Below are positions 8,466 to 16,215 of a stretch of DNA of 33,433 nt, piece by piece. The position numbers were made by a program, and so were the translations under genes. The DNA comes from a filamentous cyanobacterium ESFC-1 (GTDB taxonomy: Bacteria; Cyanobacteriota; Cyanobacteriia; Cyanobacteriales; Spirulinaceae). Where the stretch lies: contig KB904821.1 in NCBI GenBank assembly GCA_000380225.1, positions 3,078,401 to 3,111,833 of the forward strand, read 5' to 3'. Numbering within the stretch: position 1 is the first letter of the stretch; every line of letters begins with the position of its first letter. The notes under the pieces were generated by a model, which saw only the letters and a list, made by a program, of their open reading frames with translations, was not told the origin of the DNA and made no database searches.

Positions 8466-8559
8466 ATCGGTATTTTGTCAAGCTTTCTTAAAATTCCGAT
8501 TCGGTGTAATTTCGGGAAAGGAATAAGAACGAAAACGGCTTTGGGCAAATCTTTAATTT

Positions 8560-9111
8560 ATGTTAAATCCTCCTGAACCTCCAGAAATCCTCCAGCAGCG
8601 CTTATTTTATCGCGGTCGCAAATTTGATTTTGATGTCAATCAACTGCGCTTACCGAATGGGGCGACGGGCAGTTGGGAATGTATCCGCCATCCTGGGGGG
8701 GCGTTAGCGGTGCCGGTGACCCCAGAAGGACAGTTGGTTTTGGTGCGTCAATATCGCTTTGCGGTGGGTCGGCGGTTATGGGAATTTCCGGCGGGGACGA
8801 TTGAAGTCGGGGAAGACCCAGAAACGACAATCGAGCGGGAAATTCAAGAAGAAACGGGTTATAAAGCGGCAAAATGGCAAGCGTTGGGGCGTTTTCCTCT
8901 AGCACCCGGTTATTCAGATGAGTATATTTATGCCTTTCTGGCCCAAGAATTAACCGAATTAGACCAAAAATTGGCGATGGACGAAGACGAAGATATTGAG
9001 GTGGTTTTGTGGTCTCCGGCGGAATTTGAACAATATCTCCAACACGGAGAAGATGTAGACGCAAAAACGATTACGAGTTATTTTTTGGCCCGTCCGTTTT
9101 TGGGGATTTGA
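8560..9111 (+). CDS. NUDIX hydrolase, ADP-ribose pyrophosphatase-like
   Basis: 183 residues. The NUDIX box Gx5Ex7REUxEExGU is complete at residues 79-101 (G79, E85, REI at 93-95, EE at 97-98, G100). The surrounding pattern (VRQYRFAVGRRLWEFPAGT before the box, and LAPGYSDEYIYAFLA after it) is that of the ADP-ribose/NDP-sugar pyrophosphatase group. These cut nucleoside diphosphate linked compounds with Mg2+. The preferred substrate is not determined. The last 41 bases overlap, tail to tail, the end of tlyA on the other strand. Confidence 0.9.
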   Translation: MLNPPEPPEILQQRLFYRGRKFDFDVNQLRLPNGATGSWECIRHPGGALAVPVTPEGQLVLVRQYRFAVGRRLWEFPAGTIEVGEDPETTIEREIQEETGYKAAKWQALGRFPLAPGYSDEYIYAFLAQELTELDQKLAMDEDEDIEVVLWSPAEFEQYLQHGEDVDAKTITSYFLARPFLGI

Positions 9112-9913
9112 GGGCAAGTTGGGCTTGCTGTACGACTTCTGTAATCGTGGGTAGGGGGAGGGGGGTTGTTTGTCCGGTTTCTTGTAACCAGAGTAAATAT
9201 TCGAGATTGCCCGCCGGGCCGGAAATGGGGGAATAGGTGAGGCCGAGGGCTTGCCAACCGCGATCGCACGCTCCTTGTTGGACTTGGGCGATCGCGTCGA
9301 TGTGGGCTTGGGGATCGCGGACTACGCCTTTTTTGCCCACGCGATCGCGCCCCACTTCAAATTGAGGTTTGATCAATAAAATGGCTTCTCGCGGCGGCTG
9401 TAGCAAGCGGTGTAAAGCGGGTAAGACTTTCTCTAGGGCAATAAATGACACATCCATCACCCCCAAATCTGCCCTGGGGCGATCGCCATAAAGATCGACC
9501 CCATCGAGATGGCGAAAATTGGTGCGTTCTTTTAAAATCACCCGTTCGTCTTGGCGTAACGTCCAAGCCACTTGACCGTAGCCCACATCCACCCCATACA
9601 CTAAACTCGCCCCGGCTTGAAGCAAGCAATCGGTAAACCCTCCGGTAGAAATGCCCCCATCTAAACAAATACGCCCTTTTACAGTAACGGCAAAGGTCTT
9701 GAGGGCTTTTTCAAGCTTCAAGCCGCCCCTAGAAACATAAGGGGGTTTTTGAGCGACTACAATAGCAGCATCAGCCCGAATTGTTGTGCCGGGTTTATCA
9801 ATGACTTGTTGATTAACGCGAACCGAGCCTGCCCGAATTAAGCGTTGGGCTTGTTGTCGAGAATCACAAAGTTGACGTTCTACTAAAAGGCTATCAAGTC
9901 GTTGTTTCGCCAA
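9071..9913 (-). CDS. tlyA: TlyA-family rRNA 2'-O-methyltransferase
   Basis: 280 residues. Residues 3-52 are an S4 RNA-binding domain (RLDSLLVERQLCDSR..AQRLI..G.V). A FtsJ/RrmJ-like SAM-dependent methyltransferase follows, with motif I LDGGISTGGFTD (84-95) and GVDVGYGQ (107-114). TlyA proteins add 2'-O-methyl groups to rRNA; the older label 'hemolysin' is misleading. Most family members have LDxGxSTGGF, which is kept here. There is no ATG near the family start, so the TTG at 9913 is chosen because MAKQRLDSLLVER fits the family N-terminus exactly. The 3' end overlaps the NUDIX gene by 41 bases. Confidence 0.92.
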   Translation of the reverse strand: MAKQRLDSLLVERQLCDSRQQAQRLIRAGSVRVNQQVIDKPGTTIRADAAIVVAQKPPYVSRGGLKLEKALKTFAVTVKGRICLDGGISTGGFTDCLLQAGASLVYGVDVGYGQVAWTLRQDERVILKERTNFRHLDGVDLYGDRPRADLGVMDVSFIALEKVLPALHRLLQPPREAILLIKPQFEVGRDRVGKKGVVRDPQAHIDAIAQVQQGACDRGWQALGLTYSPISGPAGNLEYLLWLQETGQTTPLPLPTITEVVQQAQLALKSPKTDGPKNNS

Positions 9914-10124
9914 GGTTTCCCAGAATAAGCTGTCTAAAATTGAGGGTTTTTACAACAAGAGGGCGATCGCAGTTTTTAACCGATAGGCCCATTTCTATCC
10001 TAACGGGAGATGTTACCTTAGTGGATACAATACAAAACCAAAATCAAGAACAAGACGACTGGCGAGACGTGGGTATTAGCCAATGAATGCAATGAACGAT
10101 CGAGAGGGGAATTTAGGAGCTTCC

Positions 10125-12032
10125 ATGCTAGTTTGTCCCAATTGTGAAGCCGAAAATCCGACGCGGCATAAATTTTGTCAACAATGTGGCGCGTCTTTAG
10201 AAACCTATTGGGCGTTGTGGGTACAACACAACCCCCAAGAGTTTTTGAGTTCCCTCCAGGTACCCCTCGAAGACTCGACTGAGGAAATTTTATTACAACT
10301 AGATGAACAATCTCGCTATCGTCTTCACCACGGCGATCGCGAGATTGTTCAAGAAATCCTAAACTCTCTCAAGCTCGATCGAGAGGAAGCCTCAGAATCG
10401 GGCGAACCGCTTTACCTCACCACTAGGGTATGGGATGCCAGTCCGAGTCAACCGCCTTTTCTCGAAGAATTACTCGAACAACAAGCTGATACCATTGCAG
10501 AAATTGAAGCCAGCGAGGATTTATCTCAACTCTCGGCTTCATCAGATTTTTGGCAAAAAATTGGGGTTCCCGAAATTGCCTTACCCTATTTAATTTTGCA
10601 AGAATCTCATTCCCCGACTGTCCCGGTGGTGCGGGATGCTTGGCAGTTTAACAATTGTGATGTGCTGATTCTCGAAGACCGTTCCGATTGGCCGTTGCTA
10701 CGAGAGGCTTGGAGCGATCCAGATTTGCCGTTGTTACAAATTCTGTGCTGGCTCGATGAAATGGCTAAACTCTGGGAAGGGTTAGCCAGTGCGAAGGCTT
10801 GTCAGAGTTTATTAAAAATTGACAACTTGCGCGTTGATGAAGATCAAGCTTTGTGCATCCAACAGCTATACGGCGATGAAGAAGGGGAGTCTTTGACTTT
10901 ACAGGATTTAGGCGTGGTGTGGCAGCAGTTGTTTAGTGCCTCTGACCGCACCTTGTACGGGCCTTTGGCGCAGTTTTTGGTGGCGGTGAGTCATGGGGAA
11001 ATAGATGATTTAGAGGAGTTGCGATCGCAACTGCAAACCCTCGCTCGCGTCCAAGATGAAAGCGAAAGTCTCGTCCCTCCCGAAACCCCAGACCCCCAAT
11101 ATTTGGGATCGGAAGATGAAACCATTGTGCGCCGCGCTCCAGAAAATCGCATGAGTTTTCAAGCCCCTTCGGACGATATGCCAACGGTGGTATTACCCAT
11201 GCAGATTTTGAGTTTGTATGATGCGGGTTATACGGATATTGGCCATCAGCGCGACCATAACGAAGATAATTTTGGCATCGAAATTGATACCAAAAAGCAA
11301 GAAAATATGTTGGGTCGCACGTTACAAGCCCACGGTTTATATGTGGTTTGTGATGGTATGGGGGGTCACGCCGCCGGAGAGGTGGCCAGTGCTTTGGCGG
11401 TGGAAAGCTTACAACATTATTTTCAGGAACATTGGCAAGACCGAGATGAACTCCCCGATCGCGATACTATCCGTAAAGGGATTTTGGTGGCGAATCAAAA
11501 GATTTATGAGGTGAATCAAGATAACGACCGTTCGGGAGTCGGTCGTATGGGAACGACGTTGGTTTTGGCGTTGGTGGCTAATACCCATGTCGCGATCGCC
11601 CATGTGGGAGATAGTCGCATTTACAGTGTGACGCGCAAGCGGGGTATCGAACAACTCACCACTGACCATGAAGTGGGTCAGCGCGAAATTCAACGCGGCG
11701 TTGAACCCGACGATGCTTATGCGCGACCGGATGCTTATCAACTTACCCAAGCCCTCGGCCCCCGCAACAGCGATTTTGTGAAACCGGATATCAGCTTTTT
11801 TGATGTCAATGAAGATATGCTGCTGTTGCTGTGTTCGGATGGCTTATCGGATGGCAGTTTACTGGAAAATCAGTATCAGAAATATCTTACGCCGTTGATT
11901 AGCTCCAAGGCGAATATTGAGCAGGGCTTGATTGAGTTAATCGAGTTTGCGAATCAGTACAATGGTCACGATAATATTACCGGGGTCTTGGTGCGGATTA
12001 AGGTGCGTCCGAGTACGGATCAACGGTTGTAA
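10125..12032 (+). CDS. PP2C-type Ser/Thr phosphatase with zinc ribbon
   Basis: 635 residues. Residues 1-25 form a zinc ribbon (Cys4, Cys7, Cys18, Cys21). Residues about 130-310 are a divergent region, described below. The C-terminal 270 residues are a full PP2C domain: DIGHQRDHNEDN (371-382), VCDGMGGHAAGE (408-419), GTTLVLAL (476-483), HVGDSR (493-498), CSDGLSDG (570-577) and GHDNIT (614-619). All metal-binding Asp residues are kept, so it should remove phosphate from Ser/Thr using Mn2+/Mg2+. The frame is open from an ATG at 10083, but AGGAG at 10115-10119 strongly favours the ATG at 10125, which also starts the zinc ribbon. The middle region (SLLKIDNLRVDEDQ, DLGVVWQQLF) loosely recalls a kinase C-lobe. 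An FHA-kinase lies downstream, its likely partner. Confidence 0.93.
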   Translation: MLVCPNCEAENPTRHKFCQQCGASLETYWALWVQHNPQEFLSSLQVPLEDSTEEILLQLDEQSRYRLHHGDREIVQEILNSLKLDREEASESGEPLYLTTRVWDASPSQPPFLEELLEQQADTIAEIEASEDLSQLSASSDFWQKIGVPEIALPYLILQESHSPTVPVVRDAWQFNNCDVLILEDRSDWPLLREAWSDPDLPLLQILCWLDEMAKLWEGLASAKACQSLLKIDNLRVDEDQALCIQQLYGDEEGESLTLQDLGVVWQQLFSASDRTLYGPLAQFLVAVSHGEIDDLEELRSQLQTLARVQDESESLVPPETPDPQYLGSEDETIVRRAPENRMSFQAPSDDMPTVVLPMQILSLYDAGYTDIGHQRDHNEDNFGIEIDTKKQENMLGRTLQAHGLYVVCDGMGGHAAGEVASALAVESLQHYFQEHWQDRDELPDRDTIRKGILVANQKIYEVNQDNDRSGVGRMGTTLVLALVANTHVAIAHVGDSRIYSVTRKRGIEQLTTDHEVGQREIQRGVEPDDAYARPDAYQLTQALGPRNSDFVKPDISFFDVNEDMLLLLCSDGLSDGSLLENQYQKYLTPLISSKANIEQGLIELIEFANQYNGHDNITGVLVRIKVRPSTDQRL

Positions 12033-12130
12033 TTGGGGGGTTGGTTTTGGCCAAAATCCCGATGATGATTCGCTGTTCATCGTAAATTCTCCGGCTGGTT
12101 GCTCAAAAATGGTCGATCCACCCACTGATT

Positions 12131-12253
12131 ATGACGATTGTTTCGATTTCACTCGTCGAGGCGCGATCGCGTAGCGCTGCTTTGCGATCGCCAAAAGTCT
12201 TACCAAGATTTTTGGGTCTAAAGCCCCGTCCTTTAAGGACGGCTTTGTGCTAA
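12131..12253 (+). pseudogene. Possible severed 5' end of the FHA-kinase gene
   Basis: A 40-codon frame that begins MTIVSISLVE and then runs into a HIP1-type repeat and the left end of the IS-derived element, ending at TAA 12251. Only the first 9-10 codons look protein-like. A beta-strand such as TIVSISL is what should start an FHA domain, and that strand is missing from the kinase ORF downstream. It is in a different frame from that ORF. This is an inference from position and composition; without a homologue alignment it could be chance. Confidence 0.3.
12160..12192. repeat. HIP1-rich palindromic repeat
   Basis: Two GCGATCGC octamers flank GTAGCGCTGCTTT, giving a palindromic unit of a type widespread in cyanobacterial spacers. 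A related motif with GATCC and CGCGTAGCGG occurs inside the coding region near 22425-22455. Confidence 0.5.
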
Positions 12254-12390
12254 ACTGTCAACTAAGTACGGTCGGGCAGATCGGAACAATGCTCGTCGAG
12301 GGTAAAGAGATCGGGGCTAATGCTTCGGTATCAGCTAGACTCTCCCAATGAAGCGAGAATCCCCGCTCCTTAAGGACGGGGAGTTGTCAA
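12211..12390 (+). mobile_element. IS200/IS605-derived mini-element (no transposase)
   Basis: The left end has TTTGGGTCTAAAGCC followed by the subterminal palindrome CCGTCCTTTAAGGACGG (12226-12242). The right end has GGGGCTAATGCTTCGGTATC (12313-12332), then CTAGACTCTCCCAATGAAG, a CCCCG..CGGGG hairpin at 12361-12381 and GAGTTGTCAA. This order is characteristic, from memory, of the ends of cyanobacterial IS605-type elements that carry tnpB, where the right end also forms the 3' part of the omega RNA. About 180 bases remain, with no tnpA or tnpB, so it is an internal-deletion derivative. Exact cleavage points are not determinable. The right end supplies the start of the next gene. Confidence 0.75.
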
Positions 12391-13520
12391 AGGAATGGCA
12401 GTTTGAAGATGCGCCGCAAGTTCGCTTGGGTCGCGCTCCGGATAATGATGTGGTTCTCGAAGATTTCGCGGCAGTTTCGCGCTATCACCTGACGTTACGC
12501 CCAATTGATGAGCAAACCTGGCAGTTGACGAATTTAGGCACAAATGGCACGTTTCTCAACTCGCAGTTGGTTTCTCAAGGTCAAGTGGTGTCTGGGGATA
12601 TTCTTCAACTGGCTAAAGATGGCCCCTGTCTGCGCTGGCAGTTGATTCTAGACCAACCTTGCACCCATGAGCAGAATCCCCCTCAGAGTTTGTTTTGCAT
12701 TCACTGTGGCGAGCCTGTGGTAACCGAAGAACGGTTTATTCATCAGTACCAAGTGCTGCGGGTTCTCGGTTTGGGGGGGATGGGAACGACTTATTTGGCT
12801 TGGGATAAAACCGGGTCTTTGACGGGGAAGCCGATAACCTTGGTACTCAAGGAAATGAATGCAGATTTACTCTCGGTGCCAAAAGCTCAAGAGTTGTTCG
12901 AGCGAGAAGCCCGCATTCTCAAAAGCCTGGATCATCCGGGGATTCCGCAGTATTATGACTTTTTTACCGAGCAGAAGCGAAAGTATCTGGCGATGGAGTT
13001 GATCCACGGTCAGAATTTAGAGCAACGCATTTATGAAAAGGGCCCGGTTACTCCCCCCCAAGCGATCGCCTGGGGGGTGCAAGTCTGCGAGATTTTGGCG
13101 TATCTGCACTCCCTCGACCCGCCGTTGGTTCACCGGGATGTGAAACCCGCTAACTTGATGTTGCGTCAGCGCGATCGCCAAGTGATTTTGTTGGATTTTG
13201 GGGCGGTCAAAGAAATTGGTACGCCGTTGGGAACGCGCATCGGGGCTGAAGGATACAGCGCTCCAGAGCAGGAGCGAGGTAAACCGCGGCCACAATCGGA
13301 TGTGTTTGCGATCGCGCCAACCTTGTTGTTTTTGATGACCGGGCAAGCCCCGATAACCTATTATCGCCGTCGCGGTCAGCAATTCCGTTTGGATGTCGCA
13401 GATATCCCGACGATTACACCCGCTTTACAACAGGTTATGACTAAAGCCAGTCATCCCGATCTTCGGCAACGTTATCCAACGGCTCAAGCCTTGGCACAAG
13501 CCCTGCGGGGCTGTGGGTAA
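12348..13520 (+). CDS. FHA domain - Ser/Thr protein kinase, N-terminus replaced
   Basis: 390 residues. FHA domain, residues about 16-100: LGRAPDN (27-33), SRYH (44-47) and GTNGTF (64-69) form the phosphothreonine pocket. A zinc-knuckle-like linker follows (Cys105, His107, Cys117, Cys120). The kinase domain, 134-388, has GLGGMG (141-146), Lys168, Glu187, HRDVKPAN (262-269), DFG (283-285) and APEQ (305-308), so it should be active. The first 14 codons lie inside the right end of an IS605-derived element. The natural first FHA strand is absent and an in-frame TAG lies at 12336-12338. No ribosome binding site precedes the ATG; TTG at 12384 is an alternative. The phosphatase upstream is the likely functional partner. 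Confidence 0.88.
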   Translation: MKRESPLLKDGELSKEWQFEDAPQVRLGRAPDNDVVLEDFAAVSRYHLTLRPIDEQTWQLTNLGTNGTFLNSQLVSQGQVVSGDILQLAKDGPCLRWQLILDQPCTHEQNPPQSLFCIHCGEPVVTEERFIHQYQVLRVLGLGGMGTTYLAWDKTGSLTGKPITLVLKEMNADLLSVPKAQELFEREARILKSLDHPGIPQYYDFFTEQKRKYLAMELIHGQNLEQRIYEKGPVTPPQAIAWGVQVCEILAYLHSLDPPLVHRDVKPANLMLRQRDRQVILLDFGAVKEIGTPLGTRIGAEGYSAPEQERGKPRPQSDVFAIAPTLLFLMTGQAPITYYRRRGQQFRLDVADIPTITPALQQVMTKASHPDLRQRYPTAQALAQALRGCG

Positions 13521-13562
13521 GCTTGGGGGGGGTTGAGGTCTTTTAATCCTCATCCCAAGCTT
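13519..13562. terminator. Hairpin between convergent genes
   Basis: AAGCTTGGG (13519-13527) pairs perfectly with CCCAAGCTT (13554-13562). Inside, TGAGG (13534-13538) pairs with CCTCA (13548-13552). It covers both stop codons of the convergent kinase and DUF4327 genes. No T-run follows on either strand, so termination is only a guess. Confidence 0.35.
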
Positions 13563-13761
13563 CGACGACCAGGATTTCACTGATGGGGTCTTGCATGGAA
13601 AAACCAAATTCTTCGAGTTCTGATTTCCAATAAGACCATTCATCGCTGTATAACAAGGCAATTTTCCAGATATTATCGTTGGATTTGATGATTTTGGAGT
13701 TCACCAAGGATTGCACTTGACGTTGAAACTTCACCATGGGGTGAGCTACTTTCTCTACCAT
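13543..13761 (-). CDS. DUF4327 family protein
   Basis: 72 residues. The sequence (HPMVKFQRQVQSLV, NDNIWKIALLYSDEW, ELEEFGFSMQDPISE, ending EAWDED) matches my memory of DUF4327, a family of about 70-residue soluble cyanobacterial proteins of unknown role. It has no membrane segment, signal peptide or cysteine. It is convergent with the FHA-kinase, 22 bases apart. The spacer upstream carries a possible extended -10 box at 14056-14064 and two hairpins, so its transcript may have a leader of about 280 bases. Confidence 0.8.
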   Translation of the reverse strand: MVEKVAHPMVKFQRQVQSLVNSKIIKSNDNIWKIALLYSDEWSYWKSELEEFGFSMQDPISEILVVEAWDED

Positions 13762-14095
13762 ATCTTCAATGATTTGAATAATGAGTTTTACAAATTCTGT
13801 GGCTCGATCTAGCCTTCCGCAGCCTTTGATGCTTTACCCAGTGCGTAGTGGTCAAGAAGGCTCAGAAAGTAGTCTGTTTATATTACTAGCGCATTCCCTG
13901 GGATTTAGGCAAGTCAATTCTGCCTAAATGTCGAGAAATTTTCAAAATTCTTCGAGGAGGGTGGGGGGGTGTTTAAGGGGTCAATCCCTTGTGTTACGCT
14001 AGTTTGACCCTTTTAACGAGAGGGACTCACAGTGGTCGCCTCTTTGATTGGTTTAATTATAGCAATTTTATATGAATCTTGCAGCTTGAAATAAG
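13762..14095 (-). other. Structured spacer, possible leader of the DUF4327 gene
   Basis: No gene seen. Two hairpins stand side by side: GGGTCAA/TTGACCC at 13978-14010, and AGAGGGAC/GTCgCCTCT at 14019-14043 with one bulged base. On the minus strand TGCTATAAT (14064-14056) is an extended -10 box that would start RNA near 14049 and run through both hairpins towards the DUF4327 gene. No clear -35 box. A leader RNA or small RNA is possible but unproven. Confidence 0.35.
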
Positions 14096-15208
14096 CTAGG
14101 TGCAAGGTTCGGGCTGAAATTGCTCGGACAAAACCGTGTTTAAGGTGTCGGCGGTGACGCGATCGCTAATAATCACTTGACCGATGGCTTGGGGCAGAAT
14201 AAACCGCACTTTCCCCGCTTGCACTTTTTTATCCGCTTGTAAGGCTTCGATAATCGCCTCGACCGACACCATCGGCGGGATATGGATAGGCAATCCCACT
14301 TTGGCAATAAGGGCGTTTTGGCGGTCGGCTTCTGGGGCAGACCATAGTTGCATGGCCGCGGCAATCTGACCCGCCGAAACCATACCAATCCCCACGGCTT
14401 CCCCATGATTGACCAGGCGATACCCGGTCAAACTTTCGACGGCATGGCCCACGGTGTGACCGTAGTTTAAAATCGCCCGCAATCCCGCTTCTTTTTCGTC
14501 TTTTCCTACGACTTCGGCTTTGGCTTGACACGACCGCATTAAAATCTCATGGAGGAGTTTTGCGTCGAGGTCGTGTAAATGATCTAATCGAGGGGCGGCT
14601 TCGAGTTGTTCAAATAATTCGCGATCCCACACGATCCCGTATTTGATGACTTCGGCCATTCCGGCCCGAAATTCGCGCACGGGCAGGGTTTTTAAAACTT
14701 GGGGATCGATCAACACCAGTTTGGGTTGATAAAATGCGCCGATCAGGTTTTTGCCGCGAGGGTGATTTACGCCCGTTTTGCCGCCAATGGCTGCGTCTAC
14801 CATGGCGAGTAGGGAGGTGGGGACTTGTACCACATTCACGCCCCGCAACCAGGTCGCCGCCGCGAATCCGGTCATGTCGCCAATGACTCCGCCCCCCAGG
14901 GCTATGAAGGTCGAAGACCGCTCTAGATGATTTTCTAAGGCGGTGTCGTAGAGTTTTTGAATGGAGTGAATGGTTTTATGGCGCTCTCCGGCAGGGAGAA
15001 TGTGAGAGCAAGCTTCAAATCCGGCGGCGGCGAGAGAATCAAGAACGATTTGCCCATAATGCTGGAAAATAACGGCATTAGAGACAACCATGACTTTTTT
15101 GCCCAGATTTAAGGCTTTGAGGCGATCGCCAATTTGCGCTAGAGCGCCAGAAGCGATCGCGATTTCATAGGAATTTTGAGGGAGATCGACAGGAATAAGA
15201 GATTGCAT
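14096..15208 (-). CDS. aroB: 3-dehydroquinate synthase
   Basis: 370 residues, usual length. It converts DAHP to 3-dehydroquinate, step two of the shikimate pathway, using NAD+ and a divalent metal. The NAD-binding loop GGGVIGDM is at 105-112. The substrate-binding block ([12 protein letters not shown], then PRGKNLIG) is at 137-157. The metal ligands are Glu186 in MAEVIKYG, His in NYGHTVGHA and His in NHGEAV. The ATG at 15208 has no strong ribosome binding site. petL is divergent, 110 bases away, so both promoters must lie in that gap. Nothing unusual is seen. Confidence 0.97.
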   Translation of the reverse strand: MQSLIPVDLPQNSYEIAIASGALAQIGDRLKALNLGKKVMVVSNAVIFQHYGQIVLDSLAAAGFEACSHILPAGERHKTIHSIQKLYDTALENHLERSSTFIALGGGVIGDMTGFAAATWLRGVNVVQVPTSLLAMVDAAIGGKTGVNHPRGKNLIGAFYQPKLVLIDPQVLKTLPVREFRAGMAEVIKYGIVWDRELFEQLEAAPRLDHLHDLDAKLLHEILMRSCQAKAEVVGKDEKEAGLRAILNYGHTVGHAVESLTGYRLVNHGEAVGIGMVSAGQIAAAMQLWSAPEADRQNALIAKVGLPIHIPPMVSVEAIIEALQADKKVQAGKVRFILPQAIGQVIISDRVTADTLNTVLSEQFQPEPCT

Positions 15209-15318
15209 GAATCGGTAAACGCAGGAGTGAATGAAGGGTCGCTTAGGAGTACAATAACAAAGTTACCGAATCTTAAAATAAACGGAAAATTGTCGAGCGC
15301 AGAGAGGATTTACTAAAT

Positions 15319-15411
15319 ATGGCAATTGTTGCTTACTTTGGCGTTTTAATCGGTTTAACGGTAATCGCGTTAACCCTGTACTTCGGCTTTCGCGCAATCA
15401 AGCTCATTTAA
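15319..15411 (+). CDS. petL: Cytochrome b6f complex subunit PetL
   Basis: A 30-residue single-helix protein, MAIVAYFGVLIGLTVIALTL followed by YFGFRAIKLI. Pattern and size fit PetL, the small subunit VI of cytochrome b6f: an AYFG start, one hydrophobic helix, and an ending with basic residues and ...IKLI or ...IRLI as in plant chloroplast PetL. It stabilises the complex in the thylakoid membrane and is not catalytic. AGAGGA lies 10-15 bases before the ATG, and a good terminator follows at 15430, so it is a one-gene transcript. It is short enough to be missed by many gene finders. Confidence 0.85.
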   Translation: MAIVAYFGVLIGLTVIALTLYFGFRAIKLI

Positions 15412-15429
15412 TTTCCCGAAAATAGTTTG

Positions 15430-15465
15430 AGGTGTGTGGCGGCTCTGACCGCGATACACCTTTTT
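15430..15465 (+). terminator. Intrinsic terminator of petL
   Basis: AGGTGT (15430-15435) pairs with ACACCT (15456-15461), with an inner GCGG/CCGC pair of arms around CTCTGA, and then TTTTT. It starts 19 bases after the petL stop. Confidence 0.8.
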
Positions 15466-15509
15466 CAATGTTTTTACTTGTTTTTGAAAATTATTATTTT
15501 AAAAATGGA

Positions 15510-16037
15510 TTAACTCGCGGCCACGGTCATACTGTCCTGGGTTTGTGGGGTTGGGGAGCGGTGTTGCTTCATCAATGCTAAAGCGGTTTCCATGGTACTG
15601 GGCAACACGCCCACAATATGAGATAAAACGTTAGCGGGGAGTTGGGTGGTGGCTTCTGTGCCGCAATAGCGCTCTAACATTCGCAGTAAAATGGTGGCTC
15701 GCTGTAGGGCGCTGGGATGTTTAGCAATTTTGCCAGTGCTGGCAATCCATTTTTGGCGGGTTTGGAAGGCTTGGCGTTTTTCTGCAAGGGAATCGGGATA
15801 AACCAGGGAAACTTGCCCTAGGGTAACAATGCGCCGACAATCCAGGTCAAGTAAACCGCCAACTGCTGCCCCCGGCCCTAAAATATCGGCATGATGGCGA
15901 TGGCAGATAATAACCCCATTGCCCGGCTGTGCGTCGATGCGAAGCAGTTGTCCGCTATGAAGATGACTCAAAATTTGAGTCGGCGGCAAGAGGGGATTGA
16001 GACTTAGGGCTTGACTAGACATGGTTTTGGGTAGCAT
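15510..16037 (-). CDS. Uncharacterised cyanobacterial protein
   Basis: 175 residues; I do not recognise the family. No signal peptide or membrane helix. The N-terminal third contains LHSGQLLRIDAQPGNGVIIC and GPGAAVGGLLDLDC, a beta-rich pattern. The C-terminal part is helical, with LPANVLSHIVGVLPSTMETALALM, whose spacing resembles a helix-turn-helix of the CRP group. That resemblance is weak and no cyclic-nucleotide site is visible. The ATG at 16037 or the one at 16022 could be used. TATAAT lies at 16065-16060 on this strand, and a CRP-like palindrome lies at 16121-16134. A regulator is one possibility, not a call. Confidence 0.65.
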   Translation of the reverse strand: MLPKTMSSQALSLNPLLPPTQILSHLHSGQLLRIDAQPGNGVIICHRHHADILGPGAAVGGLLDLDCRRIVTLGQVSLVYPDSLAEKRQAFQTRQKWIASTGKIAKHPSALQRATILLRMLERYCGTEATTQLPANVLSHIVGVLPSTMETALALMKQHRSPTPQTQDSMTVAAS

Positions 16038-16059
16038 TTTTTTCTCGACCTATGCTACT

Positions 16060-16065
16060 ATTATA
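16060..16065 (-). promoter_or_regulatory. -10 box candidate (TATAAT)
   Basis: Perfect TATAAT on the minus strand, 23 bases from the ATG at 16037. TTGACA also occurs at 16079-16074 but is only 8 bases away, too close to serve as its -35 box. Activation from the upstream palindrome could compensate. Confidence 0.4.
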
Positions 16066-16120
16066 AGTTTATTTGTCAAAAGAGTAAATGAAAAAAGCGC
16101 GATCGCGGGCAGGCAAAAAG

Positions 16121-16134
16121 GTGATTTTCGTCAC
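16121..16134. promoter_or_regulatory. CRP-type site GTGA-N6-TCAC
   Basis: GTGATTTTCGTCAC keeps both half-sites of the CRP/SyCRP1 consensus, with an extra A after it. It is centred about 75 bases upstream of the start predicted from the -10 box at 16060-16065, a usual distance for an activator site. A second exact GTGA-N6-TCAC lies at 30351. Confidence 0.4.
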
Positions 16135-16215
16135 ATAGAATACCATTTTGTTCCCGTTATTCTACGGATACAGGCGATCGCCAGGCTCAACCGGATCGAG
16201 ATTTTAAATTACTCA

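Noticed and set aside
10021-10086. 21-codon GTG-started frame ending in TGA that overlaps ATG 10083, like a coupled leader peptide
   Set aside because: The phosphatase most likely starts at 10125 with its own strong AGGAG, so coupling at 10083 is not needed, and the peptide matches nothing I know.
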